Shown here: positions 34,177 through 43,009 of the stretch, piece after piece | Numbering within the stretch: the first letter of the stretch is position 1 | How the letters are laid out: every line of letters starts with the position of its first letter | Assembly (NCBI GenBank): GCA_964647355.1 | Contig: CAZYGK010000005.1 | Span: forward strand, 1-64,000 | Origin: SZUA-430 sp964647355 | GTDB taxonomy: Bacteria > Pseudomonadota > Alphaproteobacteria > Micropepsales > Micropepsaceae | Direction of reading: 5' to 3' | Length of the DNA: 64,000 nt | Position numbers and translations under genes: made by a program | Notes under the pieces: generated by a model | Told to the model about the DNA's origin: nothing | Databases searched by the model: none | Seen by the model: only the letters and a program-made list of their open reading frames with translations

Positions 34177-35466
34177 CTAGTTCGGAGCCGGCGACTGGCG
34201 CAGGCTTTGTAGGAGCGCCAGCGTCGCAAACCCGTCCGGCTTCATCCCGGCCGTACGTTGATAGCCGCGGATAGCCTCGCGCGTACGGCGCCCGATGACG
34301 CCGTCCGCCTCGCCCACGTCATAGCGGCGCTGCGCGAGCAGCGTCTGCAACTCCACGCGGTCCGTGCGCGACAGGATAGGCATCTCCTCGCGCGGCCACG
34401 CCGTCTGGAACGAGCGGCCGCCGGAGAACCGGTTCGACAGCTGACAAATGGCCAGCGCATAGGAAATCGCGTTGTTGTACGCGAGCACGACTTTGAAGTT
34501 CGGATAGGCGATGAACGCCGGTCCCTTGTGCCCCGCGGGCAGCAAAATCGCCGCGAACGCATCGGCGCTTTGATCCGGCCGGCGCTTCAGCGAACGCCCA
34601 TCCGACAACGTCACGCCCATGTCCGACCACTCGCGCACCGTTTTCTCGGTACCGATATCGGCCTGCGAGTAATCGAACGTCTCGGGCAGGCGCACCTCGT
34701 CGAAGCACGGCGCGTCCTCGACCCAACCCTTTTGCGCGAGATAATTGGCCGTCGAAACAAACACGTCGGCCTTCGTGTCCCAAAGATTGCGCTTGCCGTC
34801 GCCGTTGCCGTCTTCGGCGTATTCCAGGAAGACCGTCGGAATGAACTGTGTCTGCCCCATCGCGCCGGCCCATGAGCCGATCATGCGTCCGGCCGTGATG
34901 TCGCCGTTCTCGACGATCTTGAGCGCCGCCAGCAACTGCTCGCGCCCGAACGAAGCGCGCCGCCCCTCGAACCCGAGCGTTGCCAACGCCTCGATGACGT
35001 TGAAGCCGCCGAGGTTCTGCCCGAAATTGCTCTCAAGCGACCAGATCGCCGTGACGATGCTGGCCGGCACGCCGTGCGCGCGCTCCGCCCGGCCCAGCGA
35101 CTTGCGGTACTTGCGCATCATCGCCCGCCCCTTGGACACGCGATCCGACGATACGGCGCTGTCCAAATAGTCCCAAATCGCGCGCGAAAACTCGGGCTGG
35201 TTCTCGTTAAGCTCGATCACCCGCTGGTTCAGATCGACGTTCGCGAACGCCGCCTCGATCGTGCTTTGGCTGATCCCCTTCGCCCGCGCTTCGACCTTGA
35301 AGCCCTCAAGCCATGCCGTGAACGCAGGCGAACGATCGGCCGAGTCCGGCACAGGGGCGGACATACGGACCGTGGACGGCTGGGCGGCGGCAGGCAGAGC
35401 GGCCAAGGCCAGCAAAACCGCACCCAGCACGCGGGCGGGAATCATAGGGAAACGTGCGACAAACAT
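34177..35466 (-). CDS. lytic murein transglycosylase (MltB/SLT_2 family)
   Basis: 429 residues from the ATG at 35466; an ATG at 35445 is nearly as good. Signal peptide ends near PAAAQP. The SLT_2 domain starts at FTAWLEGFKVEARAKG, with catalytic Glu in SLESNFG and the conserved GAMGQTQFIPT. A peptidoglycan-binding domain closes the protein (LLAQRRYDVGEADGVIGRRTREAIRGYQ). It cleaves peptidoglycan to anhydro-muropeptides in the periplasm. Transcribed alone, divergent from rpmJ. Confidence 0.92.
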   Translation of the reverse strand: MFVARFPMIPARVLGAVLLALAALPAAAQPSTVRMSAPVPDSADRSPAFTAWLEGFKVEARAKGISQSTIEAAFANVDLNQRVIELNENQPEFSRAIWDYLDSAVSSDRVSKGRAMMRKYRKSLGRAERAHGVPASIVTAIWSLESNFGQNLGGFNVIEALATLGFEGRRASFGREQLLAALKIVENGDITAGRMIGSWAGAMGQTQFIPTVFLEYAEDGNGDGKRNLWDTKADVFVSTANYLAQKGWVEDAPCFDEVRLPETFDYSQADIGTEKTVREWSDMGVTLSDGRSLKRRPDQSADAFAAILLPAGHKGPAFIAYPNFKVVLAYNNAISYALAICQLSNRFSGGRSFQTAWPREEMPILSRTDRVELQTLLAQRRYDVGEADGVIGRRTREAIRGYQRTAGMKPDGFATLALLQSLRQSPAPN

Positions 35467-35616
35467 GACGACTCGGATGACACGGCAAAGGGCCGCAATG
35501 CAAGGGAATGAGCGCCTCCGGCGGTGCTTTGGCCCGTTGACAACCAGGAAGTGCCACACTATTGCTCCGCCCCTCTTGAAAACGCCGAAAAAGCTTGAGC
35601 CGCAGGACCCTGACCG

Positions 35617-35742
35617 ATGAAGATCCGCAACTCGCTGAAATCGCTGAAGGGCCGCGACAAGGACTGCCGCGTCATCCGCCGCAAAGGCCGCGTGTACGTC
35701 ATCAACAAGAAGAACCCGCGCTTTAAGGCGCGCCAGGGCTAA
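35617..35742 (+). CDS. rpmJ: 50S ribosomal protein L36
   Basis: 41 residues beginning MKIRNSLKSLKGRDKDC and ending RRKGRVYVINKKNPRFKARQG (two runs within the whole length). It is the longer L36 form that keeps one Cys and lacks the full zinc-binding set, as is usual in alphaproteobacteria. GCAGGACCC lies upstream as ribosome site. It sits alone between the divergent transglycosylase gene and glcD. Too short for routine gene tracks but unmistakable. Confidence 0.95.
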   Translation: MKIRNSLKSLKGRDKDCRVIRRKGRVYVINKKNPRFKARQG

Positions 35743-35791
35743 TAGCCCATGGGGCCTGGCGCTATCGCCAGCACCCTTTAATACTGCCGGC

Positions 35792-37276
35792 ATGCAGATG
35801 CCGGACCTCGACCAATCGATCCTCGCCCGCCGCAGCGAACTCATCGCCGGGTTGCGAACGCTCGTGCCCGACGGCGTCGTCGCCGATGACGACGCGCTTG
35901 TCGCCTACGATTGCGATGCGCTGACCGCTTACCGGCAAAAGCCGCTCGCCGTTGTCTTGCCCAAGACCGCCGATGAAGTCAGCGCCGTTCTCGCGTTCTG
36001 CTCTACGAACAAGCTGAAGCTGGTCCCGCGCGGGGCCGGCACCTCGCTGTCCGGTGGCTCGTTGCCGCTCGGCGACGGCATTTTACTCGGTCTCTCCCGC
36101 ATGAACCGGGTGCTTGAGATCGACCTCGAAAACCGTTGCGCCGTCGTGCAGCCCGGCGTCACGAATTTGGGCATCACCCGCGCCGTCGAAGCGGACGGCT
36201 TCTACTACGCGCCCGATCCCTCAAGCCAAATCGCCTGCACGATCGGCGGCAACGTCGCCGAGAACTCGGGCGGCATCCATTGCCTCAAATACGGCCTGAC
36301 GACGAACAACCTGATGGGTGTCGAGTTCGCGCTCATTGACGGCACGCGCGTGCGCTTCGGCGGCAAGGCGCTCGATGCGCCGGGTCTCGACCTCTTGGGG
36401 CTGATCACCGGCGGCGAAGGCCTGCTCGGCGTGGTTACGGAAGTCACGGTCCGCCTGCGCCGCAAGCCGCCAAGCGCGAAGGCGATTCTGATCGCGTTCC
36501 CCTCGATCGAGGCCGCGGGTCAATGCGTGGCCGACGTGATCGCTGCCGGCATCATCCCCGCCGCCATGGAAATTATGGACCGCTTCGCCATGGACGCGAT
36601 CGAGGCCTACTGTGCCCCCGGCTACCCGAAGACCGCATCGGCCATCCTGATCGCCGAGCTCGACGGCATGGACGCCGAAGTCCGCGCCACCGCGGCTCAA
36701 GTCGAAGCCATCGCACGCAAGAACGGCGCGCTGGAATCCAAGGCAAGCGCGACCGATGCCGAGCGCGACCAGATCTGGGCCGGCCGCAAAGCCGCCTTCG
36801 CCGCCGCCGGCCGCATCGCGCCCGACATGCTCTGCATGGACGGCACCATCCCGCGCCGCGCACTGGCAAGCGTGCTCCAGCGCATCGGCGAGCTGTCGGC
36901 CGAGTGCGGCCTCCCCGTTGCCAACGTCTTCCACGCCGGCGACGGCAATCTCCACCCGCTCATCATGTACGACGTGATGAAGACGGGCGACCTCGAACGC
37001 GCCGAAAAATTCGGCGCCGACATCTTGAAACTCTGCGTTGACGTCGGCGGCGTCCTGACCGGCGAGCACGGCGTCGGCGTCGAAAAGCGCGATCTGATGC
37101 CGTTGATGTTCTCCGAGACCGACCTCGCCGTGCAGGAGCGGGTCAAGTGCGCGTTCGATCCCCAGAGCCTGCTGAACCCCGGCAAGGTCTTCCCCTCGCT
37201 CTCGGCTTGCGTCGAAGGCGGCGCGATGCACGTGCATCACGGCCGCATGCCATTCCCCAATCTGCCGCGGCTCTAG
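35792..37276 (+). CDS. glcD: glycolate oxidase subunit GlcD
   Basis: 494 residues, normal length. The FAD-binding PCMH domain shows VVLPKTADEVSAVLAFC, then PRGAGTSLSGGSLPLGDGI and IGGNVAENSGGIHCLKYG. The C-terminal FAD-linked oxidase domain ends with VFHAGDGNLHPLIMYD and GGVLTGEHGVGVEKRD. GlcD oxidises glycolate to glyoxylate at the membrane together with GlcE and GlcF, which follow directly. D-lactate dehydrogenase is a less likely reading, given the complete glcDEF order. Confidence 0.95.
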   Translation: MQMPDLDQSILARRSELIAGLRTLVPDGVVADDDALVAYDCDALTAYRQKPLAVVLPKTADEVSAVLAFCSTNKLKLVPRGAGTSLSGGSLPLGDGILLGLSRMNRVLEIDLENRCAVVQPGVTNLGITRAVEADGFYYAPDPSSQIACTIGGNVAENSGGIHCLKYGLTTNNLMGVEFALIDGTRVRFGGKALDAPGLDLLGLITGGEGLLGVVTEVTVRLRRKPPSAKAILIAFPSIEAAGQCVADVIAAGIIPAAMEIMDRFAMDAIEAYCAPGYPKTASAILIAELDGMDAEVRATAAQVEAIARKNGALESKASATDAERDQIWAGRKAAFAAAGRIAPDMLCMDGTIPRRALASVLQRIGELSAECGLPVANVFHAGDGNLHPLIMYDVMKTGDLERAEKFGADILKLCVDVGGVLTGEHGVGVEKRDLMPLMFSETDLAVQERVKCAFDPQSLLNPGKVFPSLSACVEGGAMHVHHGRMPFPNLPRL

Positions 37277-38383
37277 ATGCGTATCCTAAAACCCGAAACC
37301 GAAGCTGAAGTGGTGGAGGCGCTCTCTGCAGCATTCGCCGCCGCCAGTCCCGTTGCCATTGAAGGCAACGGAACAAAGCGCACGCTCGGCCATCCCGTGA
37401 GCGCGTCCGCCGTGTTGAAGCTTTCTGGCCTGACCGGCATCACGATGTACGAGCCGGACGAGATGGTGTTTACCGCGCGCGCCGGAACGCCGCTCGCCGA
37501 AATCGAAGCCGAGTTGGCCAAGCACAATCAGATGCTGGCGTTCGAGCCCGCTGGCGCGAATGCCACAATCGGCGGCGTCATCGCTGCGGCGGTAAGCGGT
37601 CCGCGCCGCTTCGCCGCCGGCGCCGCGCGCGACCACCTCTTGGGCTTCACCGCCGTCAACGGCAAGGGTGAGCGCTTCAAGGCCGGCGGCCGTGTGGTCA
37701 AGAACGTCACCGGCTACGATCTGCCGAAACTCGCCGCGGGCTCGTTCGGCACGCTGTTCGCGATGACGGAGCTCACGCTCCGCGCCTTGCCGAGAACGAC
37801 AACATGCGTGCTGGCGATCGAAGCTCTCGAACCGCGTCCCGCGCTCCGGCTGCTGCGCGACGTTGCCGCCTCGCCGTTCGATCCGACGGGCTTGAGTTAC
37901 ATCGCTGAAAAGCAGCTCGCGCTCATCCGCCTCGAAGGCCAAACCGACGGCGTCGCGGCGCGCAGAGACGAGCTCCGCAAGGGCATCGCTCGCGGCGCAC
38001 GCGAACTTGAAGCGGCGCAGGGTACCTCTCTGTTCCGCAAGATCGCCGAAGCGATGCCGCTCTTCGCGGACACCAATTCGCTCTGGCGCCTATCGATCCC
38101 CCCGACCGCCGCCGAAACCGCAATCGGTCAAGCGAAACCAAAGCGCTGGGTCGCCGATTCTGCCGGCGGGGTGCTGTTTCTCGAATTCGAAGAACCTGGC
38201 ACCCATGTTCACGCTATCGCCAGGTCGCTTGGCGGCCACGCCACGGCGCTCCGCACGACGGTGCCGATCGACGACATCTTCGCGCCGCTCGATCCCGCGA
38301 TGCGCGCGCTCACCGCGCGCATCAAAGACGCGTTCGACCCAAAGCGCATCCTGAACCCCGGCCGCATGTACAAAGACCTCTGA
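37277..38383 (+). CDS. glcE: glycolate oxidase subunit GlcE
   Basis: 368 residues, starting one base after the glcD stop. A shortened FAD-binding domain is visible (GTPLAEIEAELAKHNQMLAFEPA, GGVIAAAVSGPRRFAAG and VVKNVTGYDLPKLAAGSFGTL). The C-terminus has the FDPKRILNPGRMYKDL ending of this subunit. It forms the flavin-binding complex with GlcD. Its TGA overlaps the glcF ATG, so translation is coupled. Confidence 0.94.
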   Translation: MRILKPETEAEVVEALSAAFAAASPVAIEGNGTKRTLGHPVSASAVLKLSGLTGITMYEPDEMVFTARAGTPLAEIEAELAKHNQMLAFEPAGANATIGGVIAAAVSGPRRFAAGAARDHLLGFTAVNGKGERFKAGGRVVKNVTGYDLPKLAAGSFGTLFAMTELTLRALPRTTTCVLAIEALEPRPALRLLRDVAASPFDPTGLSYIAEKQLALIRLEGQTDGVAARRDELRKGIARGARELEAAQGTSLFRKIAEAMPLFADTNSLWRLSIPPTAAETAIGQAKPKRWVADSAGGVLFLEFEEPGTHVHAIARSLGGHATALRTTVPIDDIFAPLDPAMRALTARIKDAFDPKRILNPGRMYKDL

Positions 38384-39645
38384 TGCGCACGAACTTCACG
38401 CCGACCCAACTCGCCGACCCGCACACCGCCGCCGCCGAACGGCAATTGCGCGCCTGCGTCCATTGCGGCATCTGCACGGCGACGTGCCCGACCTACACAC
38501 TGCTTGGCGACGAACTCGACGGCCCACGCGGCCGGATACAGCTGATCCAACACATGCTGGAAACCGACAGCACGCCCAGCGCCAAAGTCGTGGGCCACAT
38601 CGACCGCTGCCTCTCGTGCCTCGCGTGCGTGAGCGCATGCCCGTCCGGCGTGAACTACCCGCGCCTCATCGACGAAGCCCGCGCACATATCGAGGGCAAG
38701 CAGGTTCGCTCACGTGCGCGCCCGTGGCTGCGCAGAATGGTGGGCGCGACGCTGCCGAATCGTCGCACGCTTCGCCTCGCATTGCTGTTCGCTCGCGCCG
38801 GAAACATCGTGGCCCCGCTGCTGCCGAAGGCGCTCCGAACACTCGTCGAAACAGCCGCGCGCCTCGACATTTACGAACCGGCGCCTCGGGTCCGTCATCA
38901 CAAACCCGAAGCGGCGCCGGCAAAACGCGTCGCACTTCACATGGGTTGCGTGCAAGAAGTCGTCGCCCCGCGCATCACCGCCGCCGCCATCCGCGTACTC
39001 ACGCGCCACGGCTTTGAGGTTGTGCCTGTCGAAGGAACCGGCTGCTGCGGCTCGCTCAATCACCATCTGGGTCAAACCGACGAAGCTGAGCGTCACGGCA
39101 CAGCGCTCGTCGCCGACATCGCAGCCAACGAAGCGCACGGCCGGTTCGACGCCGTCGTCACCACCGCGTCGGGCTGCGCGACCACCATCCGCGACTATGG
39201 CTTCCATCTCTCAACGCCCGAGGCGACGGGCGTCGCGGCGCGAACGCGCGACATCGCCGACGTGCTGCGCGACGTGGCGATGGCACCCGGAACCGCGCAC
39301 AAGGGCGTGCGCGTCGCTTACCACGCCGCCTGCTCGATGACGCACGGTTTGAAGCAGGCGGCGACCGCGCCCGAACTGCTGCGCAAACTCGGCTACGATG
39401 TCGTCGAGCCGCGCGACACAAGTTGCTGCGGATCGGCGGGCGTCTACAACGTCCTGGAGCCTGAGATCGCCGGCGAATTGCAATCGCGCAAGGCTGCGAG
39501 CCTGGTGGCAACGCAGCCGCAGGTCGTCGCCACCGGCAACATTGGCTGCTGGGCCCAGATCAAGGGCGCGGTCGACGTTCCCGTCGTTCACACGATTGAA
39601 CTGATCGACTGGGCTACAGGCGGCCCGTCGCCGTTCACGAAGTAG
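38383..39645 (+). CDS. glcF: glycolate oxidase iron-sulfur subunit GlcF
   Basis: 420 residues. Two ferredoxin-type 4Fe-4S clusters lie in the N-terminal third (CVHCGICTATCP and CLSCLACVSACP), followed by two CCG domains with GTGCCGSLNHH and DTSCCGSAGVYN. It passes electrons from GlcDE to the respiratory chain. It completes the glcDEF operon; no glcC regulator is next to it. Confidence 0.95.
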   Translation: MRTNFTPTQLADPHTAAAERQLRACVHCGICTATCPTYTLLGDELDGPRGRIQLIQHMLETDSTPSAKVVGHIDRCLSCLACVSACPSGVNYPRLIDEARAHIEGKQVRSRARPWLRRMVGATLPNRRTLRLALLFARAGNIVAPLLPKALRTLVETAARLDIYEPAPRVRHHKPEAAPAKRVALHMGCVQEVVAPRITAAAIRVLTRHGFEVVPVEGTGCCGSLNHHLGQTDEAERHGTALVADIAANEAHGRFDAVVTTASGCATTIRDYGFHLSTPEATGVAARTRDIADVLRDVAMAPGTAHKGVRVAYHAACSMTHGLKQAATAPELLRKLGYDVVEPRDTSCCGSAGVYNVLEPEIAGELQSRKAASLVATQPQVVATGNIGCWAQIKGAVDVPVVHTIELIDWATGGPSPFTK

Positions 39646-39713
39646 GGAGCGCGCTTACGCGCCGGTAATCTTCTTGAAGCTTGCCGCTGGACTTGGTCCC
39701 CCGAAGTCGTAGC

Positions 39714-40277
39714 ATGCCGGATATGCGCTCCCTGCTCGCCGTCTTGGCTTTCGTACTGCTCGCAAACTCACCCGTCCGCGCGGACCAGAACGACGCACGG
39801 CTCGACCGGCTGTTTGCGCAACTCGCCGCCGTGCGCACGCTGCCCGAAGCGTCCGCGATCGAAGCGAAGATCATGGAAGTCTGGTCCCTCTCGGGCAGCG
39901 ACACGGTCGACGTGCTCATGACGCGCGCCGGTGCCGCCGTGACGGCGCAAGATTTTGCGACGGCCAAGAAGCTACTGGACTCCGTCGCCGAAATGAAGCC
40001 CGCTTACGCGCAAGTCTGGTTCCGTCGCGCCGAACTCTTGCTTGCGATGGACAGCCAGCAGGAAGCGGCCGCTGATCTGGAAAAGGCGCTCGCACTCGAA
40101 CCGCGTCACTTCCACGCGCTCGCCCTCATCGGCCAAATTGCCGAAGCCGCCGGCGACAAACGGGCCGCGCTCGCCGCCTACCGACGCGCTGTCATCTTGA
40201 ATCCGATGTTAGAAAGCATAGCGCGCCGCGCCGGCCAAATCTCAGACGACACCGAAAAGAAACCGCCGCCGACTTAG
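39714..40277 (+). CDS. TPR-repeat periplasmic protein
   Basis: 187 residues from the ATG at 39714 (a second ATG at 39723). Signal peptide with LLAVLAFVLLANSPVRA. Three to four tetratricopeptide helices follow (AVTAQDFATAKKLLDSVAEM, QVWFRRAELLLAMDSQQEAA, ALALEPRHFHALALIGQIAEAAG). It is probably a soluble periplasmic protein-interaction scaffold. It follows glcF by 68 bp. Repeat D lies just downstream. Specific partners are unknown. Confidence 0.82.
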   Translation: MPDMRSLLAVLAFVLLANSPVRADQNDARLDRLFAQLAAVRTLPEASAIEAKIMEVWSLSGSDTVDVLMTRAGAAVTAQDFATAKKLLDSVAEMKPAYAQVWFRRAELLLAMDSQQEAAADLEKALALEPRHFHALALIGQIAEAAGDKRAALAAYRRAVILNPMLESIARRAGQISDDTEKKPPPT

Positions 40278-40300
40278 GGCAGGACGAGTCAAAAAAGCTC

Positions 40301-40431
40301 GTCATGGCCGGGCTTGACCCGGCCACCCAGGAGCCGCCTCTGCGGCTCTCGCGAAAGGGCCGCTAATTTTGAACGATGCGGAAGCGCGGGTGACCGTTCC
40401 CCTGGGTGGCCGGGTCAAGCCCGGCCATGAC
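40301..40431. repeat. long palindromic repeat D with 31-bp perfect arms
   Basis: The left arm (40301-40331, begins GTCATGGCCGGGCTTGACCC) and the right arm (40401-40431) are perfect reverse complements over 31 bp, with a 69-bp centre. The arm core resembles the nested design of repeats A and B but with different sequence. It lies between convergent genes, downstream of the TPR gene and the interrupted gene at 40496. Confidence 0.9.
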
Positions 40432-40495
40432 GGGTTTATTTTAGGGCGCAGCGTGAAGTGGCCTCGGGATCGCCGCCGACTTTGTTCTCAGCACG

Positions 40496-41026
40496 CTAAG
40501 AGCACACCCCTTGGTAGCCGAGCTTTCGCTTTCGGCCATTCGCCAGATCGGTGAAAACGCTGCAGCCATTGTAGGCGGACTTTCCGAATACGTGTCCGAG
40601 GTCGCAGTCGGCTTGCGTGTCGTTTGGCGGTGGTAGTGCCGACGCCCTTCGGAAACTGCCGTCCGGACGAATCCAATAGCCCTCGGTTCGCAAGATTACG
40701 AGTAGCTCGTCGCCACTCAGTGCCCAGGGTGTGAAATCAACAGGCGTCGGCCAGCGGCGTACGACCTTGTCACGATGGTTGAACTCGACGACAAGTTCGG
40801 GCCGAAGCGCAGTATTTTCAGGCGGCGGCAGTTTCGCGACCTCCGCTTCGGCGACCTCGCCGCAGGGATGTTCCGACATGCGCTTGAAGCCGGGAGCAAC
40901 AGTCGCGCCGTCGCCCGGCTAAAAGCGGAAGGTCTCCGCGGCGGCAGCGCCGCAGAATTCGACTATCAAAGTCAGGCAAAGGAACAGTCGAATCCGATAA
41001 CGCACTCGGCGGACCTCGCGGAACAT
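40496..41026 (-). pseudogene. secreted protein gene with an in-frame TAG
   Basis: Reading from an ATG at 41026 gives a clear signal peptide (basic start, then LFLCLTLIVEF, CGAAAA). After FRF a TAG stop lies at 40921-40919. The same frame then continues without a stop to 40496. The downstream part alone would start at an internal ATG (40879) and encode 127 residues with RWPTPVDFTPWALSGDELLV and four Cys, lacking any export signal. The whole would be 176 codons. I read it as a recently broken gene, since only one codon is affected. Sequencing error or read-through remain possible. Function unrecognised. Confidence 0.65.
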
Positions 41027-41098
41027 TACGCGCGCTACGCGCTAGATTAGCAGCTTTCGCAGTCACCGCCAAAAAGGGTGGGACCTCAGCGAGTGGGC

Positions 41099-42541
41099 CT
41101 AAGCCCCCGGCACGCCCGCGCTCCTGCGGCCGACAAACGCGACGCGCAGCAGGTTCGTCGCGCCCGGCGTTCCGAGCGGAACGCCCGCGGTCACCACGAT
41201 GCGCTGACCTGACGAGGCAAATCCTTCGCGGAACGCGATCTGGCAGGCGCGGTCGACCATGTCTTCGTGATCGTGCGCATCTTCGGTCACGACGCAGTGC
41301 AAGCCCCAGGCAATCGCAAGCCGCCGCCCCGTTCCCGCAACCGGCGTGAGCGCGATGATTGGCACGCCCGGCCGTTCGCGCGAGGCACGCAGGCCCGTCG
41401 ATCCGGAACCCGTCCAGCACACGATGGCCGCTGCGCGCAAAGTCTGCGCCACAACCCGCGATGCCGCCGTGATCGCATCCGGCGTGGTGGACTCGGGCTC
41501 GGAGCGCCCCGCATCGATCACCATCCGATACTGCGCATCGCCTTCGATGGAGCGCGCGATCCGGTCCATCATGTCGACCGCTTCGACGGGATACTTGCCG
41601 GAGGCGGACTCCGCAGACAGCATCACCGCATCCGCGCCGTCGAACACGGCGGTTGCCACGTCCGACACTTCCGCGCGCGTCGGGATGGGGCTCGAAATCA
41701 TCGATTCCAGCATCTGCGTCGCAACCACGACCGGCTTGCCGGCCGCCCGCGCTGCCCGCGTAATAACCTTCTGCTTGCCCGGCACCTGTTCGACCGGCAG
41801 CTCGACGCCGAGGTCGCCACGCGCGACCATCACCGCATCGGAGAGTTCCACGATCTCGTGCAGCCGCTCGATCGCCGACGGCTTCTCGATCTTCGACAAA
41901 ACACCCGCGCGCCCCGCCACGATCTTGCGGGCTTCGGCGACGTCTTCCGGCCGTTGCACGAACGACAGCGCGATCCAATCGACGCCGTGCTCCAGCGCGC
42001 GGTCGAGGTCCGCGCGATCCTTCGCGGTCAGAGCAGCGATGGGCAGGATGGCGTCGGGAACGTTGACGCCCTTGCGATCCGTCAATCGCCCGCCGACCTC
42101 GACAGTGGCCGTTGCGTTGTCGCTCGCGACGCTCTGCAAGCGCAGCCGTATACGCCCGTCGTCGATGAGCAGCAGGCTGCCCTCTTTCAGAACAGCGAAG
42201 ATTTCCTTGTGCGGAAGATAAAGATGATGCGCATCGCCAGGCCGCGCGTCCAAGTCGATCCGGACTTGCGACCCGGCAACGAGGTCGACGCCGCCGCCCG
42301 CCATCGCCCCAATTCGAAGCTTCGGCCCTTGCAGGTCGGCCAGAATACCGATCGGCCGCTCGATCTCGGATTCCACCGTGCGAATCTTCGCCACAAGGTC
42401 GGCCAACCCGGCATGGTCGGTGTGGCTCATATTGATGCGAAAGACGTCCGCACCCGCCTCGAACAGGCGCTTGATCGTCCCCGTGTCGCGCGAAGCGGGT
42501 CCGAGCGTTGCGACGATCTTCACATTACGGCGCCGGCGCAT
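41099..42541 (-). CDS. pyk: pyruvate kinase
   Basis: 480 residues. The N-terminal barrel begins RNVKIVATLGPASRD and has FRINMSHTDHAG, LADLQGPKLRIG, SKIEKPSAIE and MVARGDLGVELP. The TQMLESMISSPIPTRAEVSDVA signature and the C-terminal domain with IIALTPVAGTGRRLA are complete. It converts phosphoenolpyruvate and ADP to pyruvate and ATP. The DUF1036 gene lies 20 bp upstream on the same strand, an arrangement familiar in alphaproteobacteria. Confidence 0.96.
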   Translation of the reverse strand: MRRRRNVKIVATLGPASRDTGTIKRLFEAGADVFRINMSHTDHAGLADLVAKIRTVESEIERPIGILADLQGPKLRIGAMAGGGVDLVAGSQVRIDLDARPGDAHHLYLPHKEIFAVLKEGSLLLIDDGRIRLRLQSVASDNATATVEVGGRLTDRKGVNVPDAILPIAALTAKDRADLDRALEHGVDWIALSFVQRPEDVAEARKIVAGRAGVLSKIEKPSAIERLHEIVELSDAVMVARGDLGVELPVEQVPGKQKVITRAARAAGKPVVVATQMLESMISSPIPTRAEVSDVATAVFDGADAVMLSAESASGKYPVEAVDMMDRIARSIEGDAQYRMVIDAGRSEPESTTPDAITAASRVVAQTLRAAAIVCWTGSGSTGLRASRERPGVPIIALTPVAGTGRRLAIAWGLHCVVTEDAHDHEDMVDRACQIAFREGFASSGQRIVVTAGVPLGTPGATNLLRVAFVGRRSAGVPGA

Positions 42542-42561
42542 GGTTCACGTGTTTCTGTTTG

Positions 42562-42975
42562 TTAGTCGGAAAGATTCTGCACCCACGTGTCTTTCTCGCC
42601 GGTATCGATTTCGAAGAAACCGGCCTGAGAGTACCCGCGTTTTCTGCAATTCTCCCGCCCTTTGACTACGAAATTGTCGGTTGCCACGCAGAAGAAACGG
42701 TTCCCGTCCCAGGCCCCGTCGACCCCCAAATGTACGCCGCGCAGATAGTAATAGCGCGCCTTCAAGGGACCGCGCAAAACGTCCGTGCAGGATTGCGGCT
42801 CGACCCGCCACCAGCCTTCGCTGACCCAGCCTTTCTTTGCCGCGCGTCCGATGGCGACCAGGAACGGATGCGTCGTCTTGTTGCACACGGTGAAGTCCGC
42901 CCGTGCCGGAACCGCGCCAAGGAGGGGCGCGAAAAACGCCAGAGCAAATACACCTCGAAACAGCATCCGAATCAT
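42562..42975 (-). CDS. DUF1036 secreted protein
   Basis: 137 residues. Signal peptide ends near PARADF. The DUF1036 pattern follows: FTVCNKTTHPFLVAIGRAA, WVSEGWWRVEPQSC, YYYLRGVHLG and FFCVATDNFVV with several Cys. The function of the family is unknown; proteins are exported. It is the first gene of a likely operon with pyk. Confidence 0.9.
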   Translation of the reverse strand: MIRMLFRGVFALAFFAPLLGAVPARADFTVCNKTTHPFLVAIGRAAKKGWVSEGWWRVEPQSCTDVLRGPLKARYYYLRGVHLGVDGAWDGNRFFCVATDNFVVKGRENCRKRGYSQAGFFEIDTGEKDTWVQNLSD

Positions 42976-43009
42976 CGCGAGGCCAGCATCCTCGCAGGCT
43001 GGGGCGCGG

